Assembly: GCF_011045125.1 (NCBI RefSeq)
Contig: NZ_JAAKZF010000008.1
Location: 1 to 64,000, forward strand
Direction: 5' to 3'
DNA length: 64,000 nt
Origin: Allomesorhizobium camelthorni
Lineage (GTDB): Bacteria > Pseudomonadota > Alphaproteobacteria > Rhizobiales > Rhizobiaceae
Part shown: in pieces, positions 19,048 through 30,006 of the stretch
Layout: the number at the start of each line of letters is the position of its first letter
How positions within the stretch are numbered: position 1 is the first letter of the stretch
Translations under genes and position numbers: made by a program
Notes under the pieces: model-generated
What the model was told of the DNA's origin: nothing
The model's database searches: none
What the model saw: the letters and a program-made list of their open reading frames with translations, nothing else

Positions 19048-20076
19048 ATGCCTGAAGTGAGCAATCTGGCCAGCCCGCTCGAGATCGGCAGTGTGACCAT
19101 CCGCAACCGGGTGTTCCTGGCGCCGATGTCGGGCATCACGGACGAGGCATTCCGCACGCGCGCCTATGCGCATGGCGCGGGGCTGGTGGTTTCCGAAATG
19201 GTCGCCAGCGGAGAATTGGCCAAGGGCCATGCGGCGTCCGCGCGGCGGGTCCGCCATTCCGGCCTGCCGGTGCACATGGTCCAGCTTGCCGGGCGCGAAG
19301 CCGTGCATATGGCGGAAGGCGCGAGGATCGCGGCGGGCGAGGGCGCAGACATCATCGACATCAATATGGGCTGCCCGGCCAAGAAGGTGACGGGCGGCTA
19401 TGCCGGCTCTGCGCTGATGCGCGATCTCGACCACGCGCTGGCGCTGATCGAGGCGGTGATCGGCGCGGTCGAGGCGCCGGTGACGGTCAAGATGCGGCTC
19501 GGCTGGGACGAAAGCGCGCTCAACGCGCCGCTGCTGGCGCGGCGGGCCGAGCAGGCCGGCGTCAAAATGGTGACGGTGCACGGCCGCACGCGCTGCCAGT
19601 TCTATCAGGGCAAGGCCGACTGGCGGGCGATAGCGCGGGTTAAAGAGGCGGTTTCCATACCCGTCGTCGCCAATGGCGACGTCGGTTCGCTGGCCGACGC
19701 GCAGGAAATCCTGAGCCTCTCCGGCGCGGATGCGGTGATGGTCGGTCGAGCCAGCTACGGCGCGCCGTGGATGGCGGGCTCGATCGCGCATGGCGCTGCA
19801 GGTTCAAATGCACCGGGCGTGCCGCCGACGGACGGCGCCGCCGCCGACTATGTCGTCGCGCATTACGAGAACATGCTGGCGCTGTACGGCGTCGAGAGCG
19901 GGCTGCGCCAGGCGCGAAAACATCTCGGCTGGTATCTCGACCGCCATGCGGACGGGGCGCCGGCGGAGCTTCGCCGGACCGTTTTGTCGTCCTTCGAGCC
20001 GGCACAGGTTATTGCCGCGCTGAGGCAAGCCCTGACCACGCCGTGGCAAACCCAAGCCGCAAGGAGCGCCGCATGA
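19048..20076 (+). CDS. dusB: tRNA-dihydrouridine synthase (DusB/NifR3)
   Basis: DusB reduces uridines in tRNA using FMN. The protein shows [14 protein letters not shown] at the N-terminus, the catalytic-cysteine motif [19 protein letters not shown] and the FMN-phosphate region [14 protein letters not shown] with [13 protein letters not shown]. The ATG at 19048 gives [12 protein letters not shown] and is preferred to the TTG four codons earlier. The stop overlaps ntrB (ATGA). The nifR3-ntrB-ntrC order is a classic rhizobial operon, so nitrogen-regulation genes share its transcript. Confidence 0.96.
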   Translation: MPEVSNLASPLEIGSVTIRNRVFLAPMSGITDEAFRTRAYAHGAGLVVSEMVASGELAKGHAASARRVRHSGLPVHMVQLAGREAVHMAEGARIAAGEGADIIDINMGCPAKKVTGGYAGSALMRDLDHALALIEAVIGAVEAPVTVKMRLGWDESALNAPLLARRAEQAGVKMVTVHGRTRCQFYQGKADWRAIARVKEAVSIPVVANGDVGSLADAQEILSLSGADAVMVGRASYGAPWMAGSIAHGAAGSNAPGVPPTDGAAADYVVAHYENMLALYGVESGLRQARKHLGWYLDRHADGAPAELRRTVLSSFEPAQVIAALRQALTTPWQTQAARSAA

Positions 20077-21205
20077 ACCTGCCAGCAGCCTCAGTCGTGG
20101 AGGAGCCCTCGGCGGCCGAGATCGTGCTGAACACCATCCGCCGTCCGGTCATCATGATCAATGCAGACGGCCTGATCAGCTACGCCAATGCCGACGCCGA
20201 GGATTTTTTCCGGTCGAGCGCCGCCGTTCTCGCCCGCAACACGCTGGCGCGCTTCGTGCCGTTCGGCAGCCCGATCCTGGCCCTGGTCGAGCAGGTCCGC
20301 GAGCGCGGGGCGCCGGTCAATGAGTACCGCGTCGACATCTCCTCGCCCCGTCTCGGCGTCGAAAGGATCGTCGACCTCTATGTCGCGCCGGTTCCGGAAT
20401 TGCCCGGCTCGGTGGTGGTGATGTTCCAGGAACGCTCGATGGCCGACAAGATCGACCGCCAGATGACGCATCGCGGCGCGGCGCGCTCCGTGACCGGGCT
20501 GGCGGCCATGCTGGCGCACGAGATCAAGAACCCGCTGTCGGGCATTCGCGGCGCGGCCCAGCTTCTGGAGACGGTGGTTCCGGACGAAGATCGCGCCTTG
20601 ACGCGGCTAATCACCGACGAAACCGACCGCATCGTCTCGCTGGTCGACCGTATGGAAGTGTTTTCCGACGAGCGGCCGATCGACCGCTATCCCGTCAACA
20701 TTCACGTCGTGCTGGACCATGTTAAGGCGATCGCGAAGAACGGTTTTGCAAGCCGGATCAAGATCTTCGAGGATTATGATCCATCATTGCCTTCGGTGTT
20801 CGCGAACCGGGATCAACTGGTACAGGTATTTCTGAACCTGGTGAAGAACGCCGCCGAGGCGGCCGGCAACCAGCCGACCAGCGAGATCTCGCTGTCGACC
20901 GCGTTCCGGCCCGGCATCCGCGTCTCGGCTCCCGGTTCGCAGGACCGGGTTTCGCTGCCGCTCGAATTTTGCGTGCACGATAACGGGCCGGGCGTGCCGG
21001 AAGACATACTGCCGATCCTGTTCGATCCGTTCATCACCACAAAGCCGAATGGTTCCGGCCTCGGCCTGGCGCTGGTGGCCAAGATCGTCGGCGAGCATGG
21101 CGGCATCATCGAATGCGACTCCACGTCGCGCGGCACGACTTTCCGCATCCTGATGCCGGCATGGAAGGAAATGCCCGTTTCGCATGACGGCGAGGGAGCC
21201 CAATA

Positions 21206-21206
<1 letters not shown>
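20073..21206 (+). CDS. ntrB: Nitrogen regulation sensor kinase NtrB (GlnL)
   Basis: The 377-residue soluble kinase phosphorylates NtrC when nitrogen is limiting and is controlled by PII protein. A PAS-like domain occupies about residues 20-130. The phosphoacceptor is in [20 protein letters not shown], and the ATPase has [18 protein letters not shown] and [10 protein letters not shown] motifs. The ATG at 20073 follows AAGGAGCGCCGC and overlaps the dusB stop; its own stop overlaps the ntrC start (TAATG). Coupled translation of all three genes is likely. Confidence 0.96.
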
Positions 21207-22660
<1,454 letters not shown>

Positions 22661-22671
22661 GCTCAAAGCCA

Positions 22672-22785
22672 TACCGGTGGAAATCGGAATGGCCCGAATT
22701 CTTTAGCCCAATGAGCCTGTCCAAAAGGTCTGCAACCTTTCGCTTCGCGGATCTTCGGTTCGGGATCATGTTCTGCGCGGCATAA
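22672..22785. repeat. Dispersed repeat with hairpins between ntrC and ntrY
   Basis: It begins with the imperfect hairpin CCATACCGGTGGAAATCGGA ATGG and continues to CCAAAAGGTCTGCAACCTTT and CGGGATCATG. Related copies lie at 31453-31487 and 61144-61195. It fills most of the 214-base gap and may act as a transcription boundary between the ntrBC and ntrYX units. Confidence 0.65.
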
Positions 22786-22874
22786 CGTCAAACATTTCCG
22801 CTCACCGCCATTTTGTTGCATAATCGCCACAATGCGTTGCATACATCCAACGCAAACGAGGCTCCACAGCAGAC

Positions 22875-25166
22875 ATGGCGATTCCGGCATCACCTGCAAC
22901 CACGCGGCTTTTCTCGCAAGCCGGGTCACTCGACGGCCGCCGTCTGCTGGCGCTGCCGGGCATCGTGGCTGTCGTGGGTTCGCTTGCCACGGCCGCGATC
23001 TCGTTCGCGATCCTGGTCGGCGCGACGCCGATCGAGCCCGACGACGCCACCACGCTGGCGCTGATCATCGGTATCAACGCCGCTTTCATCCTTTTCCTGA
23101 TCGCTCTGATCGGCCGTGAGGTGCACCGTGTGCTGGCGGCGCGCCGGCGCGGCAAGGCGGCGTCGCGGCTGCATGTGCGCATCGTCGCAATGTTCTCGCT
23201 CGTGGCGGCGCTGCCGGCCATTCTGGTCGCCATCATCGCGTCGATTACGCTCGATATCGGGCTCGACCGCTGGTTCGAGATCCGCACCAAGACGATCGTC
23301 AATTCGTCGCTGTCGATCGCCGAAGCCTATGTGCAGGAGAACGCCCGCAACCTGCAGGGGACGACGCTGTCCATGGCTTACGACCTGGACAATGCCCGCA
23401 CGCTCTACAATCTCGATCGCACCGGCTTTCGCAATTTCATGAGCCAGCAGGCGATCGGCCGGGCACTGGCGCACGCAGCGCTGATCCGCGACGACGGCTC
23501 GTTCATTATGAGCGCGGAGACGGCCGCCGATTTCACGATGCCGGAGCCTCCGGCCGGCGCGGTGCAGGACGCACAGAACGGCCAACCGGTGCTGATCGAG
23601 CCGCGCACCCGCAACATTGTCGGCGCGGTCGTGAAGCTGCGGGAAATCCCGGACGTCTATCTCTACACGATCCGGCTGGTCGACCCGGAAGTGATCAAGG
23701 CCCGCCAGATCGTCACGGCCAATACCGACGCCTATCGGGGGCTGGAAGCCAACCGCCGCACCACGCAGGTGGCCTTCGCGCTGCTTTATCTCGGGCTGAC
23801 GCTGGTCATCGTGCTGTCGGCGATATGGACCGGCATTGCGGTCGCCGACCGGCTGGTCAGGCCTATCCGCCAGCTCATCGGCGCGGCCGACGAGGTCGCG
23901 ACCGGCAATCTCGACGTTGCCGTGCCTGTGCGGCCTTCGGACGGCGACGTCGCCTCGCTGGGCGACACGTTCAACAAGATGTTGCTGCAGTTGAAATCGC
24001 AGCGCAACGAGATCCTCGCCGCCAAGGACCTTGTGGACGAGCGGCGGCGCTTTTCGGAAGCGGTGCTTGCCGGCGTCACCGCCGGCGTCATCGGCGTCGA
24101 TCCCTACGGCATCGTCACCATCGTCAACCGCTCGGCCGAAACCATGCTGGCGCTTTCGGCGAAAGCTTCGGTCGGCCAGAACCTGTCGGCGCTGCTGCCG
24201 CAGGTCGGGCGCGTCTTCGAGATCGGGCGCAAATCGGGCAGGCCAGTCTATCGCGAGCAGGTGACATTCTACCGCGCCGGCGCCGAGCGGACCTTCAACG
24301 TCCAGATAACCGTCGAGGCCGGCGAAAAAGTCGAAGACGAAAAATCCTATGTGGTGACCATCGACGACATCACCGACCTGGTGCAGGCGCAGCGGACATC
24401 GGCCTGGGCGGACGTTGCGCGGCGCATCGCCCACGAGATCAAGAACCCGCTGACCCCGATCCAGCTTTCGGCCGAGCGCATCAAGCGCCGCTACGGCAAG
24501 GTCATCACCGAAGACCGCGAGGTTTTCGACCAGTGCACCGACACGATTATCCGCCAGGTCGGCGATATCGGCCGCATGGTCGACGAATTCTCGGCCTTTG
24601 CCCGCATGCCGAAGCCCGAAATGACGGTCATGGACCTGCGCGAGCCGTTGCGCGAGGCATCGTTCCTCATCGAGGTCAGCCGCTCCGATATCGCCTTCGA
24701 GCGCGATTTCGGCAGCGAGCCGCTCAAGGGTAAGTTCGACAGCCGGCTGATGTCGCAGGCCTTCGGCAACGTCATCAAGAATGCGGCCGAGGCGATCGAG
24801 GCGGCAGAACGCGAGAACGGGCAGGCCGGCGCGATAAGGATCACGGCCGCTCGCGAGGGCAGGATGATCCGCGTCGATGTCATAGACAACGGCAAGGGAT
24901 TGCCGCGCGAAAACCGCCAGCGCCTGCTGGAGCCCTATATGACGACGCGCGAGAAGGGGACCGGGCTCGGCCTCGCCATCGTCAAAAAGATCGTGGAGGA
25001 CCATGGCGGCCGGCTGGAGCTGCACGATGCGCCGCCCGACTTCCATGACGGACGCGGCGCAATGATCACCATGCTTCTGCCCGCCGCACCTGAAAGTGCA
25101 GCGCTGCCGCCCCACGGCGGCGGTGCGGCCGAACGAGAAACTGAAAAGGTCGATAATGGCGTCTGA
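22875..25166 (+). CDS. ntrY: Membrane sensor histidine kinase NtrY
   Basis: NtrY (763 aa) is the partner of NtrX and responds to nitrogen or redox/oxygen state. Four membrane helices are visible, three in the first 120 residues and one near residue 300. A HAMP region follows (LIGAADEVATGNLDVAVPV), then a PAS domain (about 395-490), the phosphoacceptor in [17 protein letters not shown] and the ATPase domain (NAAEAIEAAE, DNGKGLP, EKGTGLGLAIV). The start ATG at 22875 gives a short cytoplasmic lead. Its end overlaps ntrX by 11 bases. Confidence 0.95.
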   Translation: MAIPASPATTRLFSQAGSLDGRRLLALPGIVAVVGSLATAAISFAILVGATPIEPDDATTLALIIGINAAFILFLIALIGREVHRVLAARRRGKAASRLHVRIVAMFSLVAALPAILVAIIASITLDIGLDRWFEIRTKTIVNSSLSIAEAYVQENARNLQGTTLSMAYDLDNARTLYNLDRTGFRNFMSQQAIGRALAHAALIRDDGSFIMSAETAADFTMPEPPAGAVQDAQNGQPVLIEPRTRNIVGAVVKLREIPDVYLYTIRLVDPEVIKARQIVTANTDAYRGLEANRRTTQVAFALLYLGLTLVIVLSAIWTGIAVADRLVRPIRQLIGAADEVATGNLDVAVPVRPSDGDVASLGDTFNKMLLQLKSQRNEILAAKDLVDERRRFSEAVLAGVTAGVIGVDPYGIVTIVNRSAETMLALSAKASVGQNLSALLPQVGRVFEIGRKSGRPVYREQVTFYRAGAERTFNVQITVEAGEKVEDEKSYVVTIDDITDLVQAQRTSAWADVARRIAHEIKNPLTPIQLSAERIKRRYGKVITEDREVFDQCTDTIIRQVGDIGRMVDEFSAFARMPKPEMTVMDLREPLREASFLIEVSRSDIAFERDFGSEPLKGKFDSRLMSQAFGNVIKNAAEAIEAAERENGQAGAIRITAAREGRMIRVDVIDNGKGLPRENRQRLLEPYMTTREKGTGLGLAIVKKIVEDHGGRLELHDAPPDFHDGRGAMITMLLPAAPESAALPPHGGGAAERETEKVDNGV

Positions 25167-26517
25167 TATTCTCATCGTCGACGACGAGGAAGACATCCGC
25201 GAACTCGTCGCCGGAATCCTGAGCGACGAAGGTCACGAAACCCGCACAGCGCACGACGCCGACAGTGCGTTGGCGACGATTGCCGACCGCGTGCCGCGGC
25301 TGGTGTTCCTGGACATATGGCTACAGGGGTCGCGGCTCGACGGGCTGGCGCTGCTGGACGAGATCAAGACCATGCACCCGCACTTGCCGGTGGTGATGAT
25401 CTCGGGCCACGGCAACATCGAGACCGCGGTTTCGGCAATCCGGCGCGGCGCCTATGATTTCATCGAGAAGCCGTTCAAGGCCGACCGCCTGATCCTGATC
25501 GCCGAGCGCGCGCTCGAAACCTCCAAGCTCAAGCGCGAGGTTTTCGACCTGAAGATGCGCAGCGGCGAGACCTACGACCTGATCGGCATGTCGTCGGCCA
25601 TGACGCAATTGCGCCAGACGATCGAACGCGTGGCGCCGACCAACAGCCGCATCATGATCATCGGCCCGTCCGGCTCAGGCAAGGAGCAGGTCGCACGCGC
25701 CATCCACGCGCTGTCGGCGCGCAAGACCGGGCCATTCGTTTCGCTCAACGCCGCGACGATCACGCCCGAGCGCATGGAGATCGAGCTTTTCGGCACCGAA
25801 TCCAATGGCGGCGAGCGCAAGGTCGGCGCGCTCGAGGAGGCGCATCGAGGCATCCTCTATCTCGACGAGGTCGCAGACATGCCGCGCGAGACCCAGAGCA
25901 AGATTCTGCGCGTGCTGGTCGACCAGCAGTTCGAGCGGGTAGGGGGCGCCAAGCGGGTCAAGGTCGATGTGCGAATCATCTCGTCGACCGCACAGAATCT
26001 CGAGGCGATGATCGCCGAAGGACGCTTCCGCGAGGATCTCTATCATCGCCTGGCGGTGGTGCCGGTCATGGTGCCGGGTCTTGCCGAGCGGCGCGAGGAC
26101 ATTCCCTATCTCGTTGACGGCTTTATGAAGCAGGTTGCCAGGCAGGCAGGCATCAAGCCGCGCCGCATAGGCGAGGACGCCATGGCGGTGCTGCAGGCGC
26201 ATAACTGGCCGGGCAATGTGCGGCAGCTGCGCAACAATATCGAGCGGCTGATGATCCTGGTGCGCGGTAATGACGTCGACGCGCCGATCAGCGCCGACCT
26301 TTTGCCCGCCGAGATCGGCGATGTGATGCCGCGCGCGCCCAATCAGTCGGACCAGCACATCATGGCGCTGCCGCTGCGCGAGGCGCGCGAAATGTTCGAG
26401 AAGGAATATCTGATCGCACAGATCAACAGGTTTGGCGGCAACATCTCGCGCACGGCGGAGTTCATTGGTATGGAACGGTCGGCACTGCACCGCAAACTGA
26501 AATCCCTCGGAGTCTGA
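25156..26517 (+). CDS. ntrX: Response regulator NtrX lacking the GAFTGA loop
   Basis: The 453-residue regulator has a receiver domain (DILIVDDEEDIRELVAG, phosphoacceptor in LVFLDIWLQGS), an AAA+ domain with Walker A GPSGSGKEQ and Walker B GILYLDEVADMP, and a Fis-type helix-turn-helix (GGNISRTAEFIGMERSALHRKL). The stretch that in NtrC holds GAFTGA reads SNGGERKVGALEEA, so direct activation of sigma-54 is unlikely. This is usual for alphaproteobacterial NtrX. The start at 25156 (MASDILIV) lies inside the ntrY end. Confidence 0.95.
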   Translation: MASDILIVDDEEDIRELVAGILSDEGHETRTAHDADSALATIADRVPRLVFLDIWLQGSRLDGLALLDEIKTMHPHLPVVMISGHGNIETAVSAIRRGAYDFIEKPFKADRLILIAERALETSKLKREVFDLKMRSGETYDLIGMSSAMTQLRQTIERVAPTNSRIMIIGPSGSGKEQVARAIHALSARKTGPFVSLNAATITPERMEIELFGTESNGGERKVGALEEAHRGILYLDEVADMPRETQSKILRVLVDQQFERVGGAKRVKVDVRIISSTAQNLEAMIAEGRFREDLYHRLAVVPVMVPGLAERREDIPYLVDGFMKQVARQAGIKPRRIGEDAMAVLQAHNWPGNVRQLRNNIERLMILVRGNDVDAPISADLLPAEIGDVMPRAPNQSDQHIMALPLREAREMFEKEYLIAQINRFGGNISRTAEFIGMERSALHRKLKSLGV

Positions 26518-26551
26518 CCGTGTCCCATTCCAGCATTTGGCCGAGCCTTAG

Positions 26552-27928
26552 ATGCGCATCATAATCTGCGGCGCGGGCCAGGTCGGCTACGGCATCGCCG
26601 AAAGGCTGGCGGCCGAGAAGAACGATATCTCGATCATCGACACCTCGCCCGAACTCATCCAGGCCGTGCGCGATTCGCTCGACGTCCGCGGCTTCGTCGG
26701 GCACGGCTCGCATCCCGAAGTCCTGGAAAGAGCCGGCGCCCAACAGGCGGACATGATCATCGCGGTGACGCTCTACGACGAGGTCAACATCGTCGCCTGC
26801 GAGGTGGCGCACGCGCTGTTCAATGTGCCGATGAAGGTCGCGCGCATCCGCTCGCAGTCCTATCTGCAGCCGCACTATCAGGACCTGTTCTCGCGCGACC
26901 ATTTGCCCATCGACGTGATCATCTCGCCGGAACTGGAAGTCGGCGAGATGGTGCTGCGCCGTATCGCGCTGCCCGGCGCGAAGGACGTGGTGCGCTTTGC
27001 CGAGGACAAGATCGCCATGGTGGCGATCGAATGCCTGGAGGACTGCCCGGTCATAAACACGCCGCTGGCGCAGTTGAGCGAGCTTTTTCCGGATCTGCCG
27101 GCGACGGTTGTCGGCGTGACCCGCAACGGCAAGCTGTTCATCCCGCGTTCGGCCGACCAGCTGATCGCCGGCGATCTCGCCTATGTCGTCACCACCAAGG
27201 ACCAGGTGCGGCGCACGCTCGGCCTTTTCGGCCATGAGGAACAGGAAGCCACGCGCATCGTGATCGCGGGCGGCGGCAACATCGGCCTGTTCGTGGCCAA
27301 GACCATCGAGAAGCGCCAGAACCGCACCAAGGTCAAGATGATAGAGCACGGGCGCGAGCGCGCCGTGGCGATCGCCGACGAGTTGCGCCGGACAGTCGTG
27401 CTCAACGGCAGCGCCCTCGACCAGAAGCTGCTGCTTGAAGCCGACATCCAGGAAGCCGACCTGATGATCGCGCTGACCAACAACGACCAGGTCAATATTC
27501 TGTCCTGCGTCATGGCCAAGGGCCTCGGCTGCAAGTCGAACCTGGCGCTGATCAACAATCCGGCCTATCTCGACATCACCAAATCCGTCGGCATCGACGC
27601 AACGGTCAACCCCGGCACGGTCACCGTCTCGCGCATCCTGCAGCATGTGAGGCGAGGGCGCATCCGCGCCGTGCATTCCATCCAGCGCGGCGCGGCCGAG
27701 ATCATCGAGGCCGAGGCGCTGGAGACCTCGCCGCTGGTCGGCCCGTTCCTGCGCGAGCTGGATCTGCCGGACGGCATGCGCATCGGCGCGATTTACCGCG
27801 ACGGCGAGGTGATCAAGCCGAGCGGCTCGCTGCGCATCAAGCCGAAGGACAGAGTGGTCATCTTCGCGCTCGCCCACGCCGTCAAGCAGGTCGAGCAGAT
27901 GTTCCGCGTCAGCCTCGAATTCTTTTGA
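26552..27928 (+). CDS. trkA: Potassium transport regulatory protein TrkA
   Basis: TrkA (458 aa) is the cytoplasmic NAD-binding regulatory subunit of Trk potassium uptake. It has two tandem RCK units. The first begins MRIIICGAGQVGYGIAERLA and the second begins near residue 230 (RIVIAGGGNIGLFVAKTIE), both with GxGxxG nucleotide folds; the C-terminal RCK_C parts follow each. It lies 34 bases after ntrX in the conserved ntrYX-trkA order. No trkH/trkG membrane partner is in the window. Confidence 0.96.
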   Translation: MRIIICGAGQVGYGIAERLAAEKNDISIIDTSPELIQAVRDSLDVRGFVGHGSHPEVLERAGAQQADMIIAVTLYDEVNIVACEVAHALFNVPMKVARIRSQSYLQPHYQDLFSRDHLPIDVIISPELEVGEMVLRRIALPGAKDVVRFAEDKIAMVAIECLEDCPVINTPLAQLSELFPDLPATVVGVTRNGKLFIPRSADQLIAGDLAYVVTTKDQVRRTLGLFGHEEQEATRIVIAGGGNIGLFVAKTIEKRQNRTKVKMIEHGRERAVAIADELRRTVVLNGSALDQKLLLEADIQEADLMIALTNNDQVNILSCVMAKGLGCKSNLALINNPAYLDITKSVGIDATVNPGTVTVSRILQHVRRGRIRAVHSIQRGAAEIIEAEALETSPLVGPFLRELDLPDGMRIGAIYRDGEVIKPSGSLRIKPKDRVVIFALAHAVKQVEQMFRVSLEFF

Positions 27929-27954
27929 GCGGCCCCTCGGAAATCAGGACATCC

Positions 27955-28716
27955 ATGCAACTCCAGCTCATCCGGAATGCGACGCTCAAGCTTGCCTATG
28001 GCGGGGCGACGATTCTCGTCGACCCGTATTTCGCTCCGAAGCACAGCCTGCCATCCTTTACCGGCCGCTCGCAAAATCCGATGGTGGAGTTGCCGGTACC
28101 GGTCGAGGAGATCCTCGACGGTGTGGAGCTGGTCATCGTTTCGCAACTGCACACGGATCATTTCGACGCCGTCGCGAAGGAAACAATACCCAAGCACTGG
28201 CCGCTGATCTGCCAGCCGGGCGATGAATCCACCATACGCCAGGCCGGCTTCACCGACGTTACGCCGCTTACCGGCGAAATCACCTGGCGCGGTATCAGGA
28301 TCACCCGGCGTGAGGGCAATCATGGCACCGGCGCGGTGCTTGACAAGATGGGGCAGGTGATGGGCTTCACGCTGGAGGCGGAGGGCGAGCCGTCGGTCTA
28401 CTGGGCCGGCGACACCGTACTCTACCTGCCGGTGCTCGAAACCATCAAGGCTTTCGAGCCGGATGTGATCGTAACGCATTCATGCGGCGCGATGTGGGAC
28501 GGCACGCTGATCGTCATGGATGCGGAGCAGACGGTCGAGACGGCCGAGGTCGCGCCGAGGACCACGGTGATCGCCACCCACATGGAAGCGCTCGATCACG
28601 CCACGGTGAGCCGTGACGCGCTGCGGGCTCATGCGGCCTCGCGCCGGCTGTCGCCCGAACGATTGCTCGTGCCGGTCGACGGCGAGCTTCTGACATTGCC
28701 GGCCGCTGCCCGCTAA
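27955..28716 (+). CDS. Metallo-beta-lactamase-fold hydrolase (UlaG-like)
   Basis: The 253-residue protein has the metal-binding SQLHTDHFD, plus YWAGDTVLYL and VIATHMEALDHATVS, typical of cytoplasmic MBL-fold proteins of the UlaG/YtnP kind. The opening (MQLQLIRNATLKLAYGGATI) with LVDPYF fits the same group. The substrate is unknown. I choose the ATG at 27955 with CAGGA upstream rather than the TTG at 27925 that overlaps the trkA stop. It is not part of the usual trkA-dat-hfq string in all rhizobia, so it may be a later addition. Confidence 0.85.
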   Translation: MQLQLIRNATLKLAYGGATILVDPYFAPKHSLPSFTGRSQNPMVELPVPVEEILDGVELVIVSQLHTDHFDAVAKETIPKHWPLICQPGDESTIRQAGFTDVTPLTGEITWRGIRITRREGNHGTGAVLDKMGQVMGFTLEAEGEPSVYWAGDTVLYLPVLETIKAFEPDVIVTHSCGAMWDGTLIVMDAEQTVETAEVAPRTTVIATHMEALDHATVSRDALRAHAASRRLSPERLLVPVDGELLTLPAAAR

Positions 28717-28760
28717 GCGGCGCGCCACCCAGGAAACATTATCGGGGACAGGACCAAAAG

Positions 28761-29621
28761 ATGCCGCGCATTGCCTACGTCAACGGACGCTACGTCGCCC
28801 ACGCCGAAGCCAGCGTGCATATCGAGGACCGCGGCTATCAGTTCGCTGACGGCGTGTACGAGGTCTGCGAGGTCGCGCGCGGCTACATCGTCGATATGAA
28901 GCGGCATCTCGACCGACTGGACCGCTCGCTGCGCGAACTGTCGATCGCCTGGCCGATGAACCGCGCCGCGATGGAAATCGTCATATTGGAGGTGATACGC
29001 CGCAACCGCGTGAAGAACGGGCTGGTCTATCTGCAGGTGACGCGCGGCGTGGCGAGCCGCGACTTCCTTTTCCCGGCCGGCACGAGGCCATCGGTGGTGG
29101 TTACGGCCAGAAAAGTCGACCCGGCCGCGGCGGCAAAACGCGCTGAAAACGGCATCAAGGTCATTACCGTGCCCGAGAATCGCTGGGACCGCGTCGACAT
29201 CAAGTCAGTCGGGCTGCTGCCCAACGTTTTGGCGAAACAGAAGGCCAGCGAGGCAGGCGCGCAGGAAGCCTGGTTCATCGACGCAGACGGAACCGTCAAG
29301 GAAGGCGGATCTTCCAACGCCTGGATCGTCACCGGGGATGGCGCACTTGTCACCCGGCCGGCCGAGCACGGCATTCTGCGAGGTATCACCCGGACGACCT
29401 TGCTAGACGTGGCGGCAAAGCTCGGTCTGAGGGTAGAGGAGCGCGGCTTCACCGTGGCCGAGGCCAAGGCGGCGCGCGAAGCCTTCATCAGCTCTGCGAC
29501 CACGCTCGCAATGCCGGTCGTCGCCATAGACGGCGCACCCATCGCAAACGGGCATCCCGGATCGGTTGTGCTTTCCCTGCGGCAGGCATTTTTTGACATT
29601 GCGGAAAAAAGACCGGCCTGA
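28761..29621 (+). CDS. dat: D-amino-acid aminotransferase
   Basis: The 286-residue fold-type IV PLP enzyme is close to D-alanine aminotransferase and has the conserved IEDRGYQFADGVYEV. The PLP lysine is in DIKSVGLLPNVLAKQKA, and the cofactor phosphate-binding regions are KEGGSSNAWIV and GILRGITRTTLLD. It converts D-amino acids and 2-oxoacids, serving D-glutamate or D-alanine supply for peptidoglycan. Branched-chain aminotransferases share the fold, but the N-terminal pattern fits Dat. The location just before hfq is conserved in rhizobia. Confidence 0.9.
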   Translation: MPRIAYVNGRYVAHAEASVHIEDRGYQFADGVYEVCEVARGYIVDMKRHLDRLDRSLRELSIAWPMNRAAMEIVILEVIRRNRVKNGLVYLQVTRGVASRDFLFPAGTRPSVVVTARKVDPAAAAKRAENGIKVITVPENRWDRVDIKSVGLLPNVLAKQKASEAGAQEAWFIDADGTVKEGGSSNAWIVTGDGALVTRPAEHGILRGITRTTLLDVAAKLGLRVEERGFTVAEAKAAREAFISSATTLAMPVVAIDGAPIANGHPGSVVLSLRQAFFDIAEKRPA

Positions 29622-29757
29622 TAACCGCATTATGGAAATAGGTATCCCGTTCCGTTCGTCGCATCTTGCGGCGAGGGCATAGTTTGCGCGCTTGACATGA
29701 GCCGATAAATTTGGCGCATTGGTTCGCAATCGAGGGGATCGGCGAAAGATAAAAACA

Positions 29758-30006
29758 ATGGCGGAACGTACGCAAAATCTTCAGGACCTTTTCCTGAATT
29801 CAGTTCGCAAGAGCAAAAATCCACTTACAATCTTTCTTATCAACGGCGTGAAACTGACGGGCGTCGTGACGTCATTCGATAATTTCTGCGTATTGTTACG
29901 CCGCGACGGACATTCACAGCTCGTCTACAAGCACGCAATTTCCACCATCATGCCGAGCCAGCCGGTTCAGATGTTCGATGGTGAGGAAAACGGCCAGGGC
30001 GCCTGA
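29758..30006 (+). CDS. hfq: RNA chaperone Hfq
   Basis: Hfq (82 aa) is the hexameric Sm-like protein that pairs small RNAs with mRNAs. The Sm1 part is [20 protein letters not shown] and Sm2 has [14 protein letters not shown]; the length is typical for rhizobia. The ATG at 29758 is chosen because it gives [11 protein letters not shown] possible promoter element TTGACA occurs at 29692-29697, but a good -10 is not seen. hflX starts immediately after the stop, so the pair is cotranscribed. Confidence 0.97.
   Translation: MAERTQNLQDLFLNSVRKSKNPLTIFLINGVKLTGVVTSFDNFCVLLRRDGHSQLVYKHAISTIMPSQPVQMFDGEENGQGA

Noticed and set aside
22926-25196. 756-codon open frame on the minus strand
   Set aside because: Antisense shadow of ntrY; no recognisable protein features and no ribosome-binding site.
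29692-29720. Sigma-70-like promoter of hfq (TTGACA at 29692)
   Set aside because: The -35 match is good but no convincing -10 at 16-18 bases was seen, so it is mentioned only in the hfq entry.
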